NCBI GenBank assembly: GCA_000934455.1
Contig: KN882593.1
Span: 115,437 to 179,436 of the forward strand
DNA: 64,000 nt
Reading direction: 5' to 3'
Source of the DNA: Apostichopus parvimensis
Taxonomy: Eukaryota > Echinodermata > Holothuroidea > Aspidochirotida > Stichopodidae
The notes under the pieces are model-generated. The model was not told where the DNA came from. It searched no databases and saw only the letters and a program-made list of their open reading frames with translations. The stretch's first letter is position 1, and the number at the start of each line of letters is the position of its first letter. Positions 1 through 12,700 of the stretch are shown here, one piece after another. The position numbers and the translations under genes were made by a program.

Positions 1-3000
1 ATGCTTCACTCATTCCCTATTATCATCTACTATTTCCAAAACATTTTGGTAGTAATTTTGGTGTCTCTACCAATACTTGTCCATCCCCCTCCACCCCCAC
101 CCCACACTGGGGCCCTGTCTTCTGAGAAATCGTGGATCTACAACTAAGAATTATTATGTAAACGATGCGTTTTCCAACACAAAGAAAGCACAGTGAAAGG
201 CAGTCCAAGTTGTCTGATGTTTAAAATCACTATAAAGGCTCCCTCTTCTCCTCTTCCTTCATCCAACCCTTCCACTTCTGGAGACCTAGGTACAAGCCTG
301 GCATTAACCATGGTCGATATAGTAAAAATCCGAGGAAAAACCAAAACTCCCTCCAGTCTAGTATAAATACTAATCTAACCTATAAGTAATGTACTTGTGA
401 CTATACATTTTGAAACAACAAAAATATGTTTAATTTACTAATTATTTATGTAAATGAAATGTGAAAACAAAAAACGGTTTGATCGTTTTTTTGGACATTT
501 CTGTCTGTCAGAATACCAACAGAAATGAGAAAGAAAAGTAAGAAAACATTATAAAAAGTATTTCTTTCTTCAAAGTGATTTGAGATTATTCATTTAAAAT
601 TCATGTGGTGATGGTAGTGCTCTAACTGCGTGAGAAATTTTCTTCCATAAGGGGGATTCCCCCAAACAAACTTGTGAAAAAAAGTCACTGAAAAAAAGAC
701 AACAATTTTTAGGAATAGAAGCATAAATGATATCAAACTTGGGTCATTAAAGTGATTCGTATTTGAGTTTCACATTGTGCGAAATGGGATTTACCCTTGA
801 GACTGACCACCCTCAATCACTACAATTTTTTAAATTTTTCCCCCTTAAATTCTAACTTAATTCATTATATTTTCTATGTTACATCTTTTTCCAAAAGCTT
901 AGAAGAAATAATTCCATATGTTGATTTCATTATTTTAGAGAGAAAAATGAGGAGAACTATAAACAAAGACAAGATTGCACATAAAATATAGTACCTATAT
1001 AAACTATACACTTTTCTTTTTGAAACATATATTATCTAATGGTTCCTATTTATTCGTTTCTGTTACTGAAACAAGAACTGGTATGAGGACTTGGAAGTAC
1101 TCAGTCAAACATGAAACTTATCCTCCTCTTGTGAAGAAAATAACATGAAAATAACAATGCAATTAGTTCATAACAGTTAAACTGCACACAAAAGTTGTTT
1201 CTTTCAAGGGAGATAGCCATTTTTAAATCATTTAAAAGATCTAACCAACCAGATCGACTGACAATTTTAATACTGTCCCTGTGGCTTGAAAGGTTCCATT
1301 TAATCTTAGAATATTACGCTAACATGTAGACCATCTTAACAGATCGAATGTACCAACATAATTCTGACACCACTTTAAGTTTAAAGCAGATAATATCAAA
1401 ATTGATTTTTTTTTTTCCTTTTCCTTTTGTGGATTATAAGACATTACTAGTATGGTTTGTTCAGGACATGATCAACCTTAAACAACCACACCTGTTTTGT
1501 TTTTTTGGTCTTCTCTTTTTATCCAAAATATCATTATTTATCACAATAATAAACGATCACATAAGGTTGCAAGAAAGCTGAAGATGAGAGTATCGTCATC
1601 ATTATTAGAAGCTACCACATTCAAGCCAAAACAAACTGACTTTATATCAAATTGTCAAACCTCTCACGAGAACACTCAGATGAATATAAAAATGTTTCAG
1701 GATGGAATAATACAGAGTGACAAAACATAAGGCTTTCAGTTATATAAGCGCAAAATCCGAATTTAATGGAAGTCCCTTTGCAATCTGTACATTAATGCAT
1801 TCCTCAGATACAGAACACTTACAAACTTAACCAAGAATAAATTAAATAGCTGAAAACCTTGAAGTTAAATCCACTAAAGCTATATACACACATTTGTAAT
1901 TGATACTTGTGTTTGCTTAATTCCTGATAGCTTTGTTTTATCAATTTTCAGTTTCATTGCTGGACATTGGAAAAGCATTTAAAGAGGTTAATGTAGGATT
2001 AATGATCTTTCATGACCTAGTTTCATGTAAGGATTGTTAATACATTGATATGCATGAAATGCAACGAAGATAAATATTCCTACTCCCCACACTCCCCCGG
2101 CTCCCACCTTCCTCCCTCCCTTTACTCTCAAAGCAGAGGTGAATAATTGAGCATTCAAATTGATTTTGAAAGTACCTTTGAGAACTTAAGGAAAATCCCC
2201 TTGCCCTCCTGAAATAAATCCTCCAACCTCCCACCTTCTCTCCATATAGGTTTTAACAAACTGAAATAATGAATAAAGGTTCTGTTCTCTGTTCTCTATG
2301 GAGAGTCTTGGTTATGTCAAAAATCGAGGCAAAAATTTGACTTGCAGCAGAAAATAACCATATGAAGTAAAGCTCTCATAGGTATTTTGATTTTCGACAT
2401 TGCTTCTCAATGTTAAGAAATTTTTTTGTTGTTCCTATTTTCACATTGTCTATACTGTGTGTGATTGTTATTCATGATTTGTGAAACCAAATTGAGTTAA
2501 TATATTTCTCCTTCAATACTGATAAACACCACTGAGTCAAAATACACTTTCACTTTTACGGCAGTCTTTCTCACCTTTTTTTTCTACTTCAGTGAAAAAC
2601 CAAAAATTCCTGTAGTGATATTTTTTATTTATGAAATTTAATATTTTTATCTGGAAATGAATATAATGAAAACAAATCATATTTGTTGATTATCTCTGAC
2701 CCAAAATTGACCTTTTTAGGCTACAAACATTGTCTCTATGACTCCTGTAGTCCAATACATTTTGTGTCAGTAAACAACAATTTTGTTTCTAATATATGAT
2801 CTCGTGAATAGTTTAATGAAAGAAAAAGAAATTCTTCAGGACTACTTATTAGAGATTAATTTACAATCAAGAAGTTGCCATGGTGATATCTCTGTATTAT
2901 TGTGATCACAATTTCTCAATTGCACACAAACATTTGAGCAAATTCTTGCAACATAGAAACACCTAAAAAGTCTTTTCTATGGAAACATATCACTCTCAAA

Positions 3001-3106
3001 CATCTCATGGCCAATAGTATGCTAATACATGTTTTTGTGCTATCATATGCAAATTTGCAGAAAATGTATGTGCCATTCGACTTGGCCATGAAGTTTCCTA
3101 TACAAT
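1..3106. other. gene-free flank downstream of TBC1D5
   Basis: I see no convincing exon, RNA gene or transposon here. Open frames are short and lack recognisable domains or paired splice sites. The minus-strand frame at 144-344 is open but matches no family I know. The sequence is AT-rich with scattered pyrimidine runs (about 62-115 and 2085-2120). The 3' UTR of TBC1D5 may enter its right edge. Confidence 0.5.
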
Positions 3107-3121
3107 TTTATTTTTTTTATT
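3107..3121 (-). terminator. candidate polyadenylation signal of TBC1D5
   Basis: Two overlapping TTTATT motifs on the plus strand (3107-3112 and 3116-3121) read as AATAAA on the minus strand, about 400 nt after the TBC1D5 stop codon. Position and strand fit a 3' UTR end. AATAAA is common in AT-rich DNA, so this is only a candidate. Confidence 0.35.
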
Positions 3122-3522
3122 CTAACAAACATGTCACCAAAAAGTGGTGAAAAACAATGCAGAAATGTTCTCCCACAGGAGTCAACCCAGCTAGGCATCT
3201 CTGCAAACAGCCATCAGCATTTTCTTACCTACTGCTTAACGAAACGTCACTATCACTGGCAAATGGCCTTGGCAGGGTTACAAGCTATAAATGTCTATTA
3301 CAGTCCTACTTTGTGAAGTGTAGGCCTAACTTTCCTCATACAGTTTGTGTGTTAGGCAAGCTAACTTGTCATCTAATTAAGAATGGGAACTATTCCCCTT
3401 GGGTGAAGAACACTATAATATCCCACTTCACAAAGGATGTAAATCTCTCAGCAAGTCTGCTTCTGTTTCAACAACCATTCTTCGAATGGTTAATATCATT
3501 TTCTACATATATATTTTTTTTA

Positions 3523-3786
3523 TCAATTAACTCCAAGTGGATCAGCCTCCACAGTTTCCTCCACTGTCTCCTTGTTTACATGTCCATTGCTATTGACGTG
3601 AGGCTCTTCGTTGGTAGCACCTGTATCATCGTTTTCTTGGAGGAATGTCTCTCTGGACTGGTCGAAGTGTTTCACCGATGCACCCCCGTCGCTCTCTTCG
3701 CTGAAATAATTATCACTGATTTTAATCCCGTCCTCCTCTAGAGACCCTTGAGCAAATCTGAGAGTGCCACCCAAGATGTCTTTAAC
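3523..3786 (-). CDS. TBC1D5: TBC1D5 coding exon 15 (terminal)
   Basis: Residues 631-717 and the stop codon. The acceptor is at 3787-3789 (CAG), entered in phase 0. It opens with VKDILGGTLRFAQG, which matches the conserved block after the coiled-coil-like segment in vertebrate TBC1D5. The remainder is acidic and low in hydrophobics (repeated E, D, N) and ends PLGVN. Confidence 0.93.
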   Translation of the reverse strand, partial: VKDILGGTLRFAQGSLEEDGIKISDNYFSEESDGGASVKHFDQSRETFLQENDDTGATNEEPHVNSNGHVNKETVEETVEADPLGVN

Positions 3787-6700
3787 CTGAACAGTCATTG
3801 CAAAATGAGAGAAATGTTTTACTAAAATCAACTTTATTGTTAAAACACAAAACAAAACAAATGGTGTTTCACAAAGACAATAGGCAAATAGGTAAATAGG
3901 CAGAGTGGTTGGAAGACAGATACAGAGGCCAGAAGAAAGGTAAAATGACATGTAGAAAACCAGGTAGGTAGGTAAGGGGGGAGGGAGGAGAGGTGATACA
4001 AAGATATGATTTAATGTGAGGGGGGGGGGCTGAGCCACCTGGATCCAGACACATCAAATTATGGAAGTCGGCAAAGGATGAATGTAGCATCCGATGAAAG
4101 GAAAAAATGTTAAAATGAATATAACCGATGTTTGTAGTATTTAGCTGCCACCAACTTTTACTTGTTTAGACCACCTACTGCCACCAGTGGTGATGTAACT
4201 TTGACTTGTTTAGACCAGCTATGACAATCAAGGAATCTAAAGTTACTAGTTCCTTACCTGTTTATGCCAGCTATGCCAATCAAGGAATGTTTTTTTTTTT
4301 TTTTTATCAAAAAAGATCTTCCAAGGGCCTTTATTATCATTACAATATCTTCTAATCCATGTACACTCAAGGAATCCAATCAAGGAATGTAAAGTTACTA
4401 GTCTTTACCTGTTTAGACCACCTACTGCCAAAAGTGGTGATGTAACTTTACTTATTTAGACCAGCTAAGGCCATCAGAAGGAATGTAAAGTTACTAGTCT
4501 TTACCTGTTTTAAGCCAGCTAAGGCCATCAGCAAGGTGTCCTCTTCAGGCAACTTATGATTCTCCAATGCATCCTGTATTTGTACTGAAATGAAAATTAA
4601 TGATAAAGTTGAATGTGACATATGCACCATATTAATCTAAAAATCCATTCTGAGGTTTAAAGTGAAATTATATTTTGTTTGCATGCGTGATTTGGTTTGA
4701 AACAGATTCTACAGTAAAGATGACACACCATACACTAGAGTTGAAGTTATAACTGGCGAACAAAAAAACTGGCTAGGTGTTCCATGGCGCCTAGGAAATA
4801 TAAGGCCATTGACAAAGGTCTTGGGAAATACTGAATGTGTGTAGACAGGTAATTATTTATTTGAATTGCCGTGTATAATAAGATTTGGTTCTCAAACGAT
4901 GTGCAAACTTTGCATCTTTGTGCAACAAATCTCATAGCAAGTTGTAATGTTAACTTATTATTTAAGCTTGCAAGAGATAAATACTACTGCTGACATATCT
5001 AAACATAGCAAATGCTTGTGAGCCAATCATAAATTACTATCATAATTAATTATCAATTCTACACATCATTATCAACACAACACTTGTTTATGGTGACATT
5101 TCTCTTGGTAGGCATCAATTTCCATAACGTTGTGGGCCAAATAAAGAAGGTAAGTTTTACACTTAATACTTATATTGAAAATATTCAACTTAACATTTTC
5201 ATCAGGGATTTACATCATGCCTGTCATCTTTCTAGCTTACTAACAATTATTACAATGCATTTTAAGTAGAACTAAAATGTTACTTGTTTTATTATTTTTA
5301 TATTTCTTCAAACAGTATCTCTTTTTTTATTGGTTATCTTGAATCATTAGTTGATGTATTTTTCATGATAAATCCATACTTACATATATGAGCTTCCATT
5401 TTGGTAGCGCAGTACTTGCACATATTTTGTGTATCGTTCATCCGTCCCTTGAGTAGCATCAATTCTTTCTGTGATTCGCTTTCCTGTAACGCAGAAAGAA
5501 CACCATTTTAATCAGACATTCAGTTTCAAACGACAATAATTCATATACCGGGCAAATATGGGGGCAGAGTACAATATAAGCTAACAGCTTGGAACTGGAT
5601 TTTAACAATTAACAAATTTAATCCAAATAAAGTTACAGCATCTGGGCGAAAGTTTGGTGTGTCTCTGAAGTTTCCACGTTTACCTCACCCAACCAATATG
5701 GGACATATGCTCCTTGGTTGCAAGAATATATTTACTGCATAATGCAAGTAGTAAATGGTAAAGGATCGCTTAAGGCGACTTGTATCTTACTGCATAATTT
5801 TCCAAATGGTAAATATTTTTAAATCATCTCTCTAGAACATAGATGAATTTGTAAACCACAAACAAACAAGGATTGTGTGGAGCAGATATTTCCTCAGTTG
5901 GTTTAACTTGGAGGTGGGGGAGGGGGTGGGGAGGGGTTATACCCACAACATTTTGACAGTTAAAACTCATGCATCAGGGGACCAGTGTAAGCAAGGTGTT
6001 TATTCTAGGCAATTTCTCCAGAAGCAATCCACTGTTTCTCAGATTAAGTCAGCTTCCAAATTGTCAGAGGATACATAAAGGTGATAATTTTGAAGTAAAT
6101 TGCCGTAAATTGAAATCTACAATAGATTACATTTCTCTCCAATTGTGGTGCTATTCGTTACCTCTTTTTCCTTGTTTTTGCTGTTACTTCTTGGCTTTCC
6201 AAAGAACGACTCTACCCTGTTCAGAGGCGCGGTTACGGTCTTCTTGGATAACGGTTTACTTTGTACCTGTAGATTCTCATCTGTGGACTGGAAGAGTGGG
6301 TGTGGTAAATCTGTGGAGGGGCAAACAAACAAACAACAAACATGGTCAATATATTCATAAACTGTTGCCTTACAGTCAGGGTGTGGTCTTGTGAAGAGAA
6401 CAGAACCCCAGATGGAAATGTATCTTCAATTACACAAACCAAACCAAATTAATTGCTTATCTCCCCCATCCTGATACCCTTTAATACCCCAAAAGTACCC
6501 TTCCTCTCAAGTCCAGACTAACAGATGCTTTCTTGCATATCATTTGTGTGAAAAAAAACCACAATAAAAGCAAGACGGTACAGTAAGTGAGATTGTTATA
6601 GCCACCCCTCCTAACCCCCCCCCCCCAAAAAAAAAGGTATACAGGTCCCATGAATAGTTTGATTAGACTTATCAGTCTAATCAAACTATGCTAATATGCA

Positions 6701-9700
6701 AATTATGCTAATAAGTATTGCTCTTTGTTAAAAATTAAATATATCACAGACAGGAAGCAAGGACCACAGAAAAGGAGTCTATTATAACAACTATGAAAAT
6801 GGTACAGACCCCAGAAAATCTGGACTGAAAAAACTTTGAGGAGTATAGCCATGGATACAGTGTATCAAGTATACAACAGAGTGAGGTGCACAGTAAATAA
6901 GAGTGTGATAATGAGGATGAGGAGGTTGCAGGTAAGTAAGGCACTGACCTCCATACGTGCTTGACTTGACCATCCTGTTAGGTCTCTCCTCTTTCGTAGG
7001 TCTCTCGCTGGCCGACGTCCTGGTCATCCGTTTCAGACTGTTGAATCCCGAGGCGACGGCAGCATTGGTTTTATCTTTGAATGCGATCTTCTGAGGGTTG
7101 GGGCTCTGTTTAGATTCCAGCCTCCTTGGGAGACTGTGGGCAAGGTAATTTCCATTCTTGGATTGGTGGAAAATTTTGAATTGGTAATTGGCTGGCCTGG
7201 CATGGTTCTGAAGATACAATCAAAGGTAAAACATATCAAATGAAATTGGATTGAGAAATTACAGTTCCGTTTGTGAAAGACTCGGCTCACTGAAAAGACA
7301 ATTATGTGTCTGGGTATGTATGTATGATGAATGTATGTATATATGTGTGTATTCATGTGTGTGTATGTATGTATATGTGTATATGCTTGTATGGGTGTGT
7401 GGGTGTATGTGTGCATTTTTGTATGTGTGTTCATGTATGTATGGGTGTACCTACATATGACATATATGTATATATGTTGTATATATCATAATATCATATT
7501 ACCAAGAATAATTTTTGTCCATAGATATTTGATGACATTACAAAGCACAAGAGGGGAGGCTATGTGGCTGACAGTACTAGTAAGTGTAGATCACCATCAG
7601 TGACATTCTTAGTGATAGTGAAATATCGGCACAAAGAAATCAACAAGCTACTTGTTATGGATATCTGAGCAGTCTCTCGTATAAAATATTACCAGTGGGT
7701 CTCTCAAATGGAGGGCTTTGTTGATTAGAAAATGAATATCGCCCGACGTTGGAAAATGCATCAGGAGAGTCAGACACGCCAAGCTGTCTGCACCCAGTAC
7801 TGGAAAAAAGAAAAGAAGAGTAGATAAAAGCAATCAAAACAAAAGCGCAACTGATATTGGGGTTATCAATTATGTCCCTGAGAGGAGGGCCAGAGAGGAA
7901 TCTTGGTTGATGTAAATGGTCAGAGTAAACCAAGATCTGACTTCGACACCCATATATACAGCAATGTGAAGGGTACGCTGGTAGAGTCCTCAAGTGTAAT
8001 GTCTGGAGGGTCCACATACCTGACTAATGCAAGATTATAGGCCAGTTTTGCAGGTCAGACTTGGCCTGTGGGCTGCTTACTGAGAAAATCCTGGGATAGA
8101 CCCCTATTCTGGAAATGTCGCATATGAAAATGTTGGCTATTTGTAGAAAACACACTTGAGTGTCTTGCAGGGTTGCAGGAGGGCGGGGGGGGGGGCAAAA
8201 GTCATCCTTAAATGTGATAGACATAGTAGCGCTGATCTAAGAATATTCGACTCAGATTAGGAAATATCAGGACTACCCATTTTTCAACCAGGGAATGATT
8301 TATTGGGTACCACACATTGCATATACAAGTTGAAAGATTTGTAGTCTGTTTTTTGACACAGGAACCAGAGTATTTTATAAGAGATAAATATCAGAACCTT
8401 CAAAACTTGGACAATCAATAATGGTTATTAGGGTAAGTGGTTGTTACAGAGTTCTCTTACTGATAAGCCATGCTGATAGTGTGAGCGGTTGCTTCATTAC
8501 TAGACTCTGTAGCTTATAAGCTGTCCTGATAGGGTAAGTGGTTGTTACAGTGTTCTCTTACTTATAAGCTGTCCTGATAGGGTAAGTGGTTGTTACAGTG
8601 TTCTCTTACTGATAAACCATTCTGATAGTGTGAGCGGTTGCTACATTACTAGACTCCCTAACTTAAAAACGGTCCTGAAAGGGTAAGTGGTTGTTACAGA
8701 ATTCTCTTACTGATTAGCCTTCCTGATAGGGAAGGTGGTTTCTACATTACTAGACTTCCTAACTTATAAGCTGTCCTGATAGGGTAAGTGGTTGTTACAG
8801 AGTTCTCTTACTGTTTAGCCTTCCTGATAGGGTAGGTGGTTGCTACATTACTAGACTTCCTAACTTATAAGCTGTTCTGATAGTGTGAGCGGTTGCTACA
8901 TTACTAGACTCCCTAACTTATAAGCTATCCTGATCCGGTAAGTGGTTATTACTTACAGAGTTCTCTCACTAACATCATCATTGCAACGAAGAAGTAGTCA
9001 ATAAGCTCCAGTGACGTGCTATCTGCAAAGAGGGCATCCCATAAAACTAACAAATCTTGAAACATGAACTCTCGACCAAAAAGGAGTCGAACCCACTTTC
9101 TGTGCAAAAGAGATAAACAGGAAAAGAAATAAACATTGAATACAGGAAATCATGGGACAACAGTTTGAAAAGAATGTTATTCATACCGACGGGCAGTAGC
9201 TAAGACTGAACCCATAATGGCACCAATTCTAAGAATGCAGTACGTCAAGTTCTCTTGATACAAGGCTTCTCCACTAGTTCTGTGTGAATGAGAAGTTACT
9301 CGCAGAATCCTTCTTTACAATTGAGCAGCAAGAGGTGAGAAGGGACAGGAAGGGAATGGAAGGGGGGTGGGGGAAGGGGAGAAGATGGCAAGACAGAGCA
9401 GGAAGTAGTGGAGAAGACAGAGATGGAGGTAAAGAGGGAAGTGAACAGAAAGTAAATGTAAGAATAAAAAGACTGAAAGCGAAAGTAAGAGATCAATGGG
9501 AAAGACTTTAGCTCTGGATAAATGTTACTTCGTCCCTCTATTTTTTTCAGTGGATTGGGAAGAGAGGTCGCTGGAATTCGAGGGGGCGTGTTCTCCCCTG
9601 ATTGTACAATACTATATCAAGTAGCCTCCTTATAGATGCATTTCAAATTACTTACACCTACGTATTTGAACATGAAAACATTGTCAGTAGAGAATATAAT

Positions 9701-12700
9701 TCATTTATTATAGCATCCAATATTTAATTTTTTGAAAATCGTGATACACGAGGGTAAACAATTTTTCTCTGGGTACCCGGATACCCGACGGGTAATTGCT
9801 CTCGGGTACCCGGTTCCCGATTTTTGGACCCGTGTAAACACTTATTTCAATACGGTTTCTGTATCACTTACAAGCCATAGACCTGAGGCGGTATATCCAA
9901 CCTGGATAAATGTGTGTACAACTCGACATCGTTCTTCTTCAGGATGACTTCGTATATCCTCTGAATTTTGATGGCTAGCGGCGTGGAGGGTAGCAGATCG
10001 TCTTCGCTCACAGCGAACGGAGCCGAGTGGAGAGGCTTCTTGAGTCTCGAGTTCCCCGATTCCAACCTTCCGTATTGGAACCACGGTTTCATGGTTTCCA
10101 TGAGTCTCGAAAACAGTGTACTTTGTAAAGGAAAATAGTGGTGTTTGCGTTACCAAGATATGACAGGATCAAGTGAAGGTTAACGCAGCTACTTACGGTC
10201 TCATTCCACACCAGCCAACGGTAGTTTCTTCCCAAATGTATATAGAAAATTGTTCCTTTATTCTTTCTCATTCAGCTTGGTGGAGGCAGCTGGTCTAATC
10301 ACTTACTATGGCAATGCCCTTAACCCCAACAGTGTTACCTACAGACACTAGGCTATCTACATCTTTTACCAAATTTGTCAGCTATATTATAAGATTATTT
10401 TAACTTTACTACATTATCCTTTCTTTTGAACTCAAATATACACAGAGACACAAAAAGCATTTATTTTAACAAATATCTATTAATTTGCACGAGCAGAAAT
10501 TTTGCTTATCCACAACTTTATTTACTTATATATATATATATCTGTATATATATATATATGTCTGTATATATATATATATATATATACAGAATAACAAACT
10601 TATCTGATCAATACAACAATAAATGCAAGGGATTTCAAATTGTTAAATATATGAGTCTTTGTGGCAAAAATGTATCATGTCGTGATTGTGATTGTCAAAA
10701 CAGACTTGGAATTACGCACCCACAGTGACCCATCCTACACCCCTCCCCCACCCCCCATCCCTCCCCACCAGTACCTGCCCATTCACAGTATAAATTCAAG
10801 CACTTTACTTACTAGGAATCATGCTCTAGGAAGCTTGGATCCAGGATTTCACCGGCTAAAGGCCTGTACATGACAGAGAAACAAATGACGCTGTAAATCG
10901 TAAAATCGTTTCTAGAATTTCTAAAACTTGTTGAACATGAATGGAGAAACAGACGAGAGATAGCAAAAATGAAATATGGAAGGAGACAAATATGACTTTG
11001 CCTTTATTTTATACTATTTGCTGGCATTTGAATAAATGGAGACCGATTATTTTACAATCTTCTGTAAGAATGTAATTTATGTAACATGTACGAAAGACTA
11101 GTAGAAATGATTTTCCATGCAATGGGGGGGGGGGAGAAACAGGTAGAAGGGGCCACCAAGTCCCCCTTCCATGCCCCTCCCTTCCACAAAAAGGAGTCTC
11201 TCTCCTTTGTAAGTTTTATTCAGAAAGATCTGAGGTGGTTGGGGTACTATGATTGCTGAGTGATCATTTTTGGGGTATGAAAGAAGATAATATTTATATT
11301 TGATTTTACTTCACCATCTTTCTAGTAGTGTTACATGACTTTATTGTAAATTTATATAATAATCAGGATTAACACCAGTCTAATCTCACTAAATCCAGAC
11401 TAATCTAATTGACAAAAAAAAAGATCATCTTTCAATTTCGGAATTCAATACCAACTTGTTTGCTTAGCGAAAATTAAAAATGCTTGTATTTATTTTCGGC
11501 TACAATTAAGTGATGATTATTTTTGGATGTAGTGAGGGGAGGAGAATGCTGTATAAATAAGTATGAAACCGTACTGATACTGTGTGCACATCGGTACTAG
11601 AAACAGGTTGAACTAAGAAAGGTAACATGTCCCCTGGGAGGGTTTCATAAATTTACAGAGAGAAAGGTATTCATCACACAAGGTTTGCTGAATTTGTTCA
11701 GATGTATGATAACTTTACCATCACATTACTCATTAATATCTGATAACATTTTGAGATTTTATTGCATTTGGATCAGTTCCATGATTTAATTTAATGGTGA
11801 GGCTTCATGTTTATCAATATTGATAGGGGAACTGTGTCGATGTGTTGTGAAGAATGAGATAACATTTCCCAAACATGATCACATAGCATAGTTTCTATGT
11901 TTCAATGCTACTATTATTATGGCAAACGTCTGAATGGAAATCATTTTTTCTTCACTAAATTTGCATATTTCTATGCAGAAATTTATGGCTAAGGTTTGTG
12001 ATGGTACCACCACATGGATTTTGCTTCCAGGCAAGCAAAGAGCCTGAAATTTGCATGCATGTATTTGAAAGGCAACTCATGGAATATGAATTAAATATGA
12101 GATCATGCATAATGATGTAGTAATGAGCAAGACAATGCACATGCCAATGTACCGCTGTGCAGCTTAGATACACACTATGGCTCGCTGTAAGTTAATAATT
12201 GTTTCTGAGTGACTTTTACATATGTAGTTAAGGGCATTCTCAAGGGTAGGTGGATAAAGTCAAAGATTGCAACATCTCAGATTTTTTTCGAATCGTATGG
12301 TATCATTTTAATTGGCACCAGTTGACAGTTAGGTGACCTCTGAAGTTATGGAAATTCTCTTCCCCCTTCACCTTTAGTACCCACCCCTCCCCACCCCCCA
12401 CCCCCTCTCCAGGATTTGTGGAATCTTTTTGTTGAGATAATCTTGTGTCCATTCGTCAAAGACTCTCAAAAGATCGTTCGACAGATAAACACAAAATGAG
12501 TAAGCGATGAGTTGTTAGACGACATGAGTGGTCCGAACAAACTCGTGCTAGAACAATAACAATTTGGATATGAGGAAGTTATTAAACTGAGTTGCAAAGA
12601 CAAAGAGAGCAATATAATGAGCAGTAAACTGCAAATTAGGGAAGTTTTGTTTTTTAAGTGCAAAATGAGGAATTTTCTGTCAGTTTGTTCTTAAAATCAA

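Noticed and set aside
7033-7603. Several long Cys/Val/Tyr-rich and Thr/His-rich frames
   Set aside because: Produced by the TG/GTAT microsatellite and by shifted frames over TBC1D5 exon 11.
7784-7790. Inner CAG acceptors for TBC1D5 exon 10
   Set aside because: They remove several residues from a conserved TBC loop; the site at 7800-7802 has a better pyrimidine tract and the right length.
8430-8968. CRISPR-like or satellite interpretation of the regular array
   Set aside because: This is an animal intron; units differ, alternate between two types and carry the exon tail, so neither CRISPR nor a generic satellite fits.
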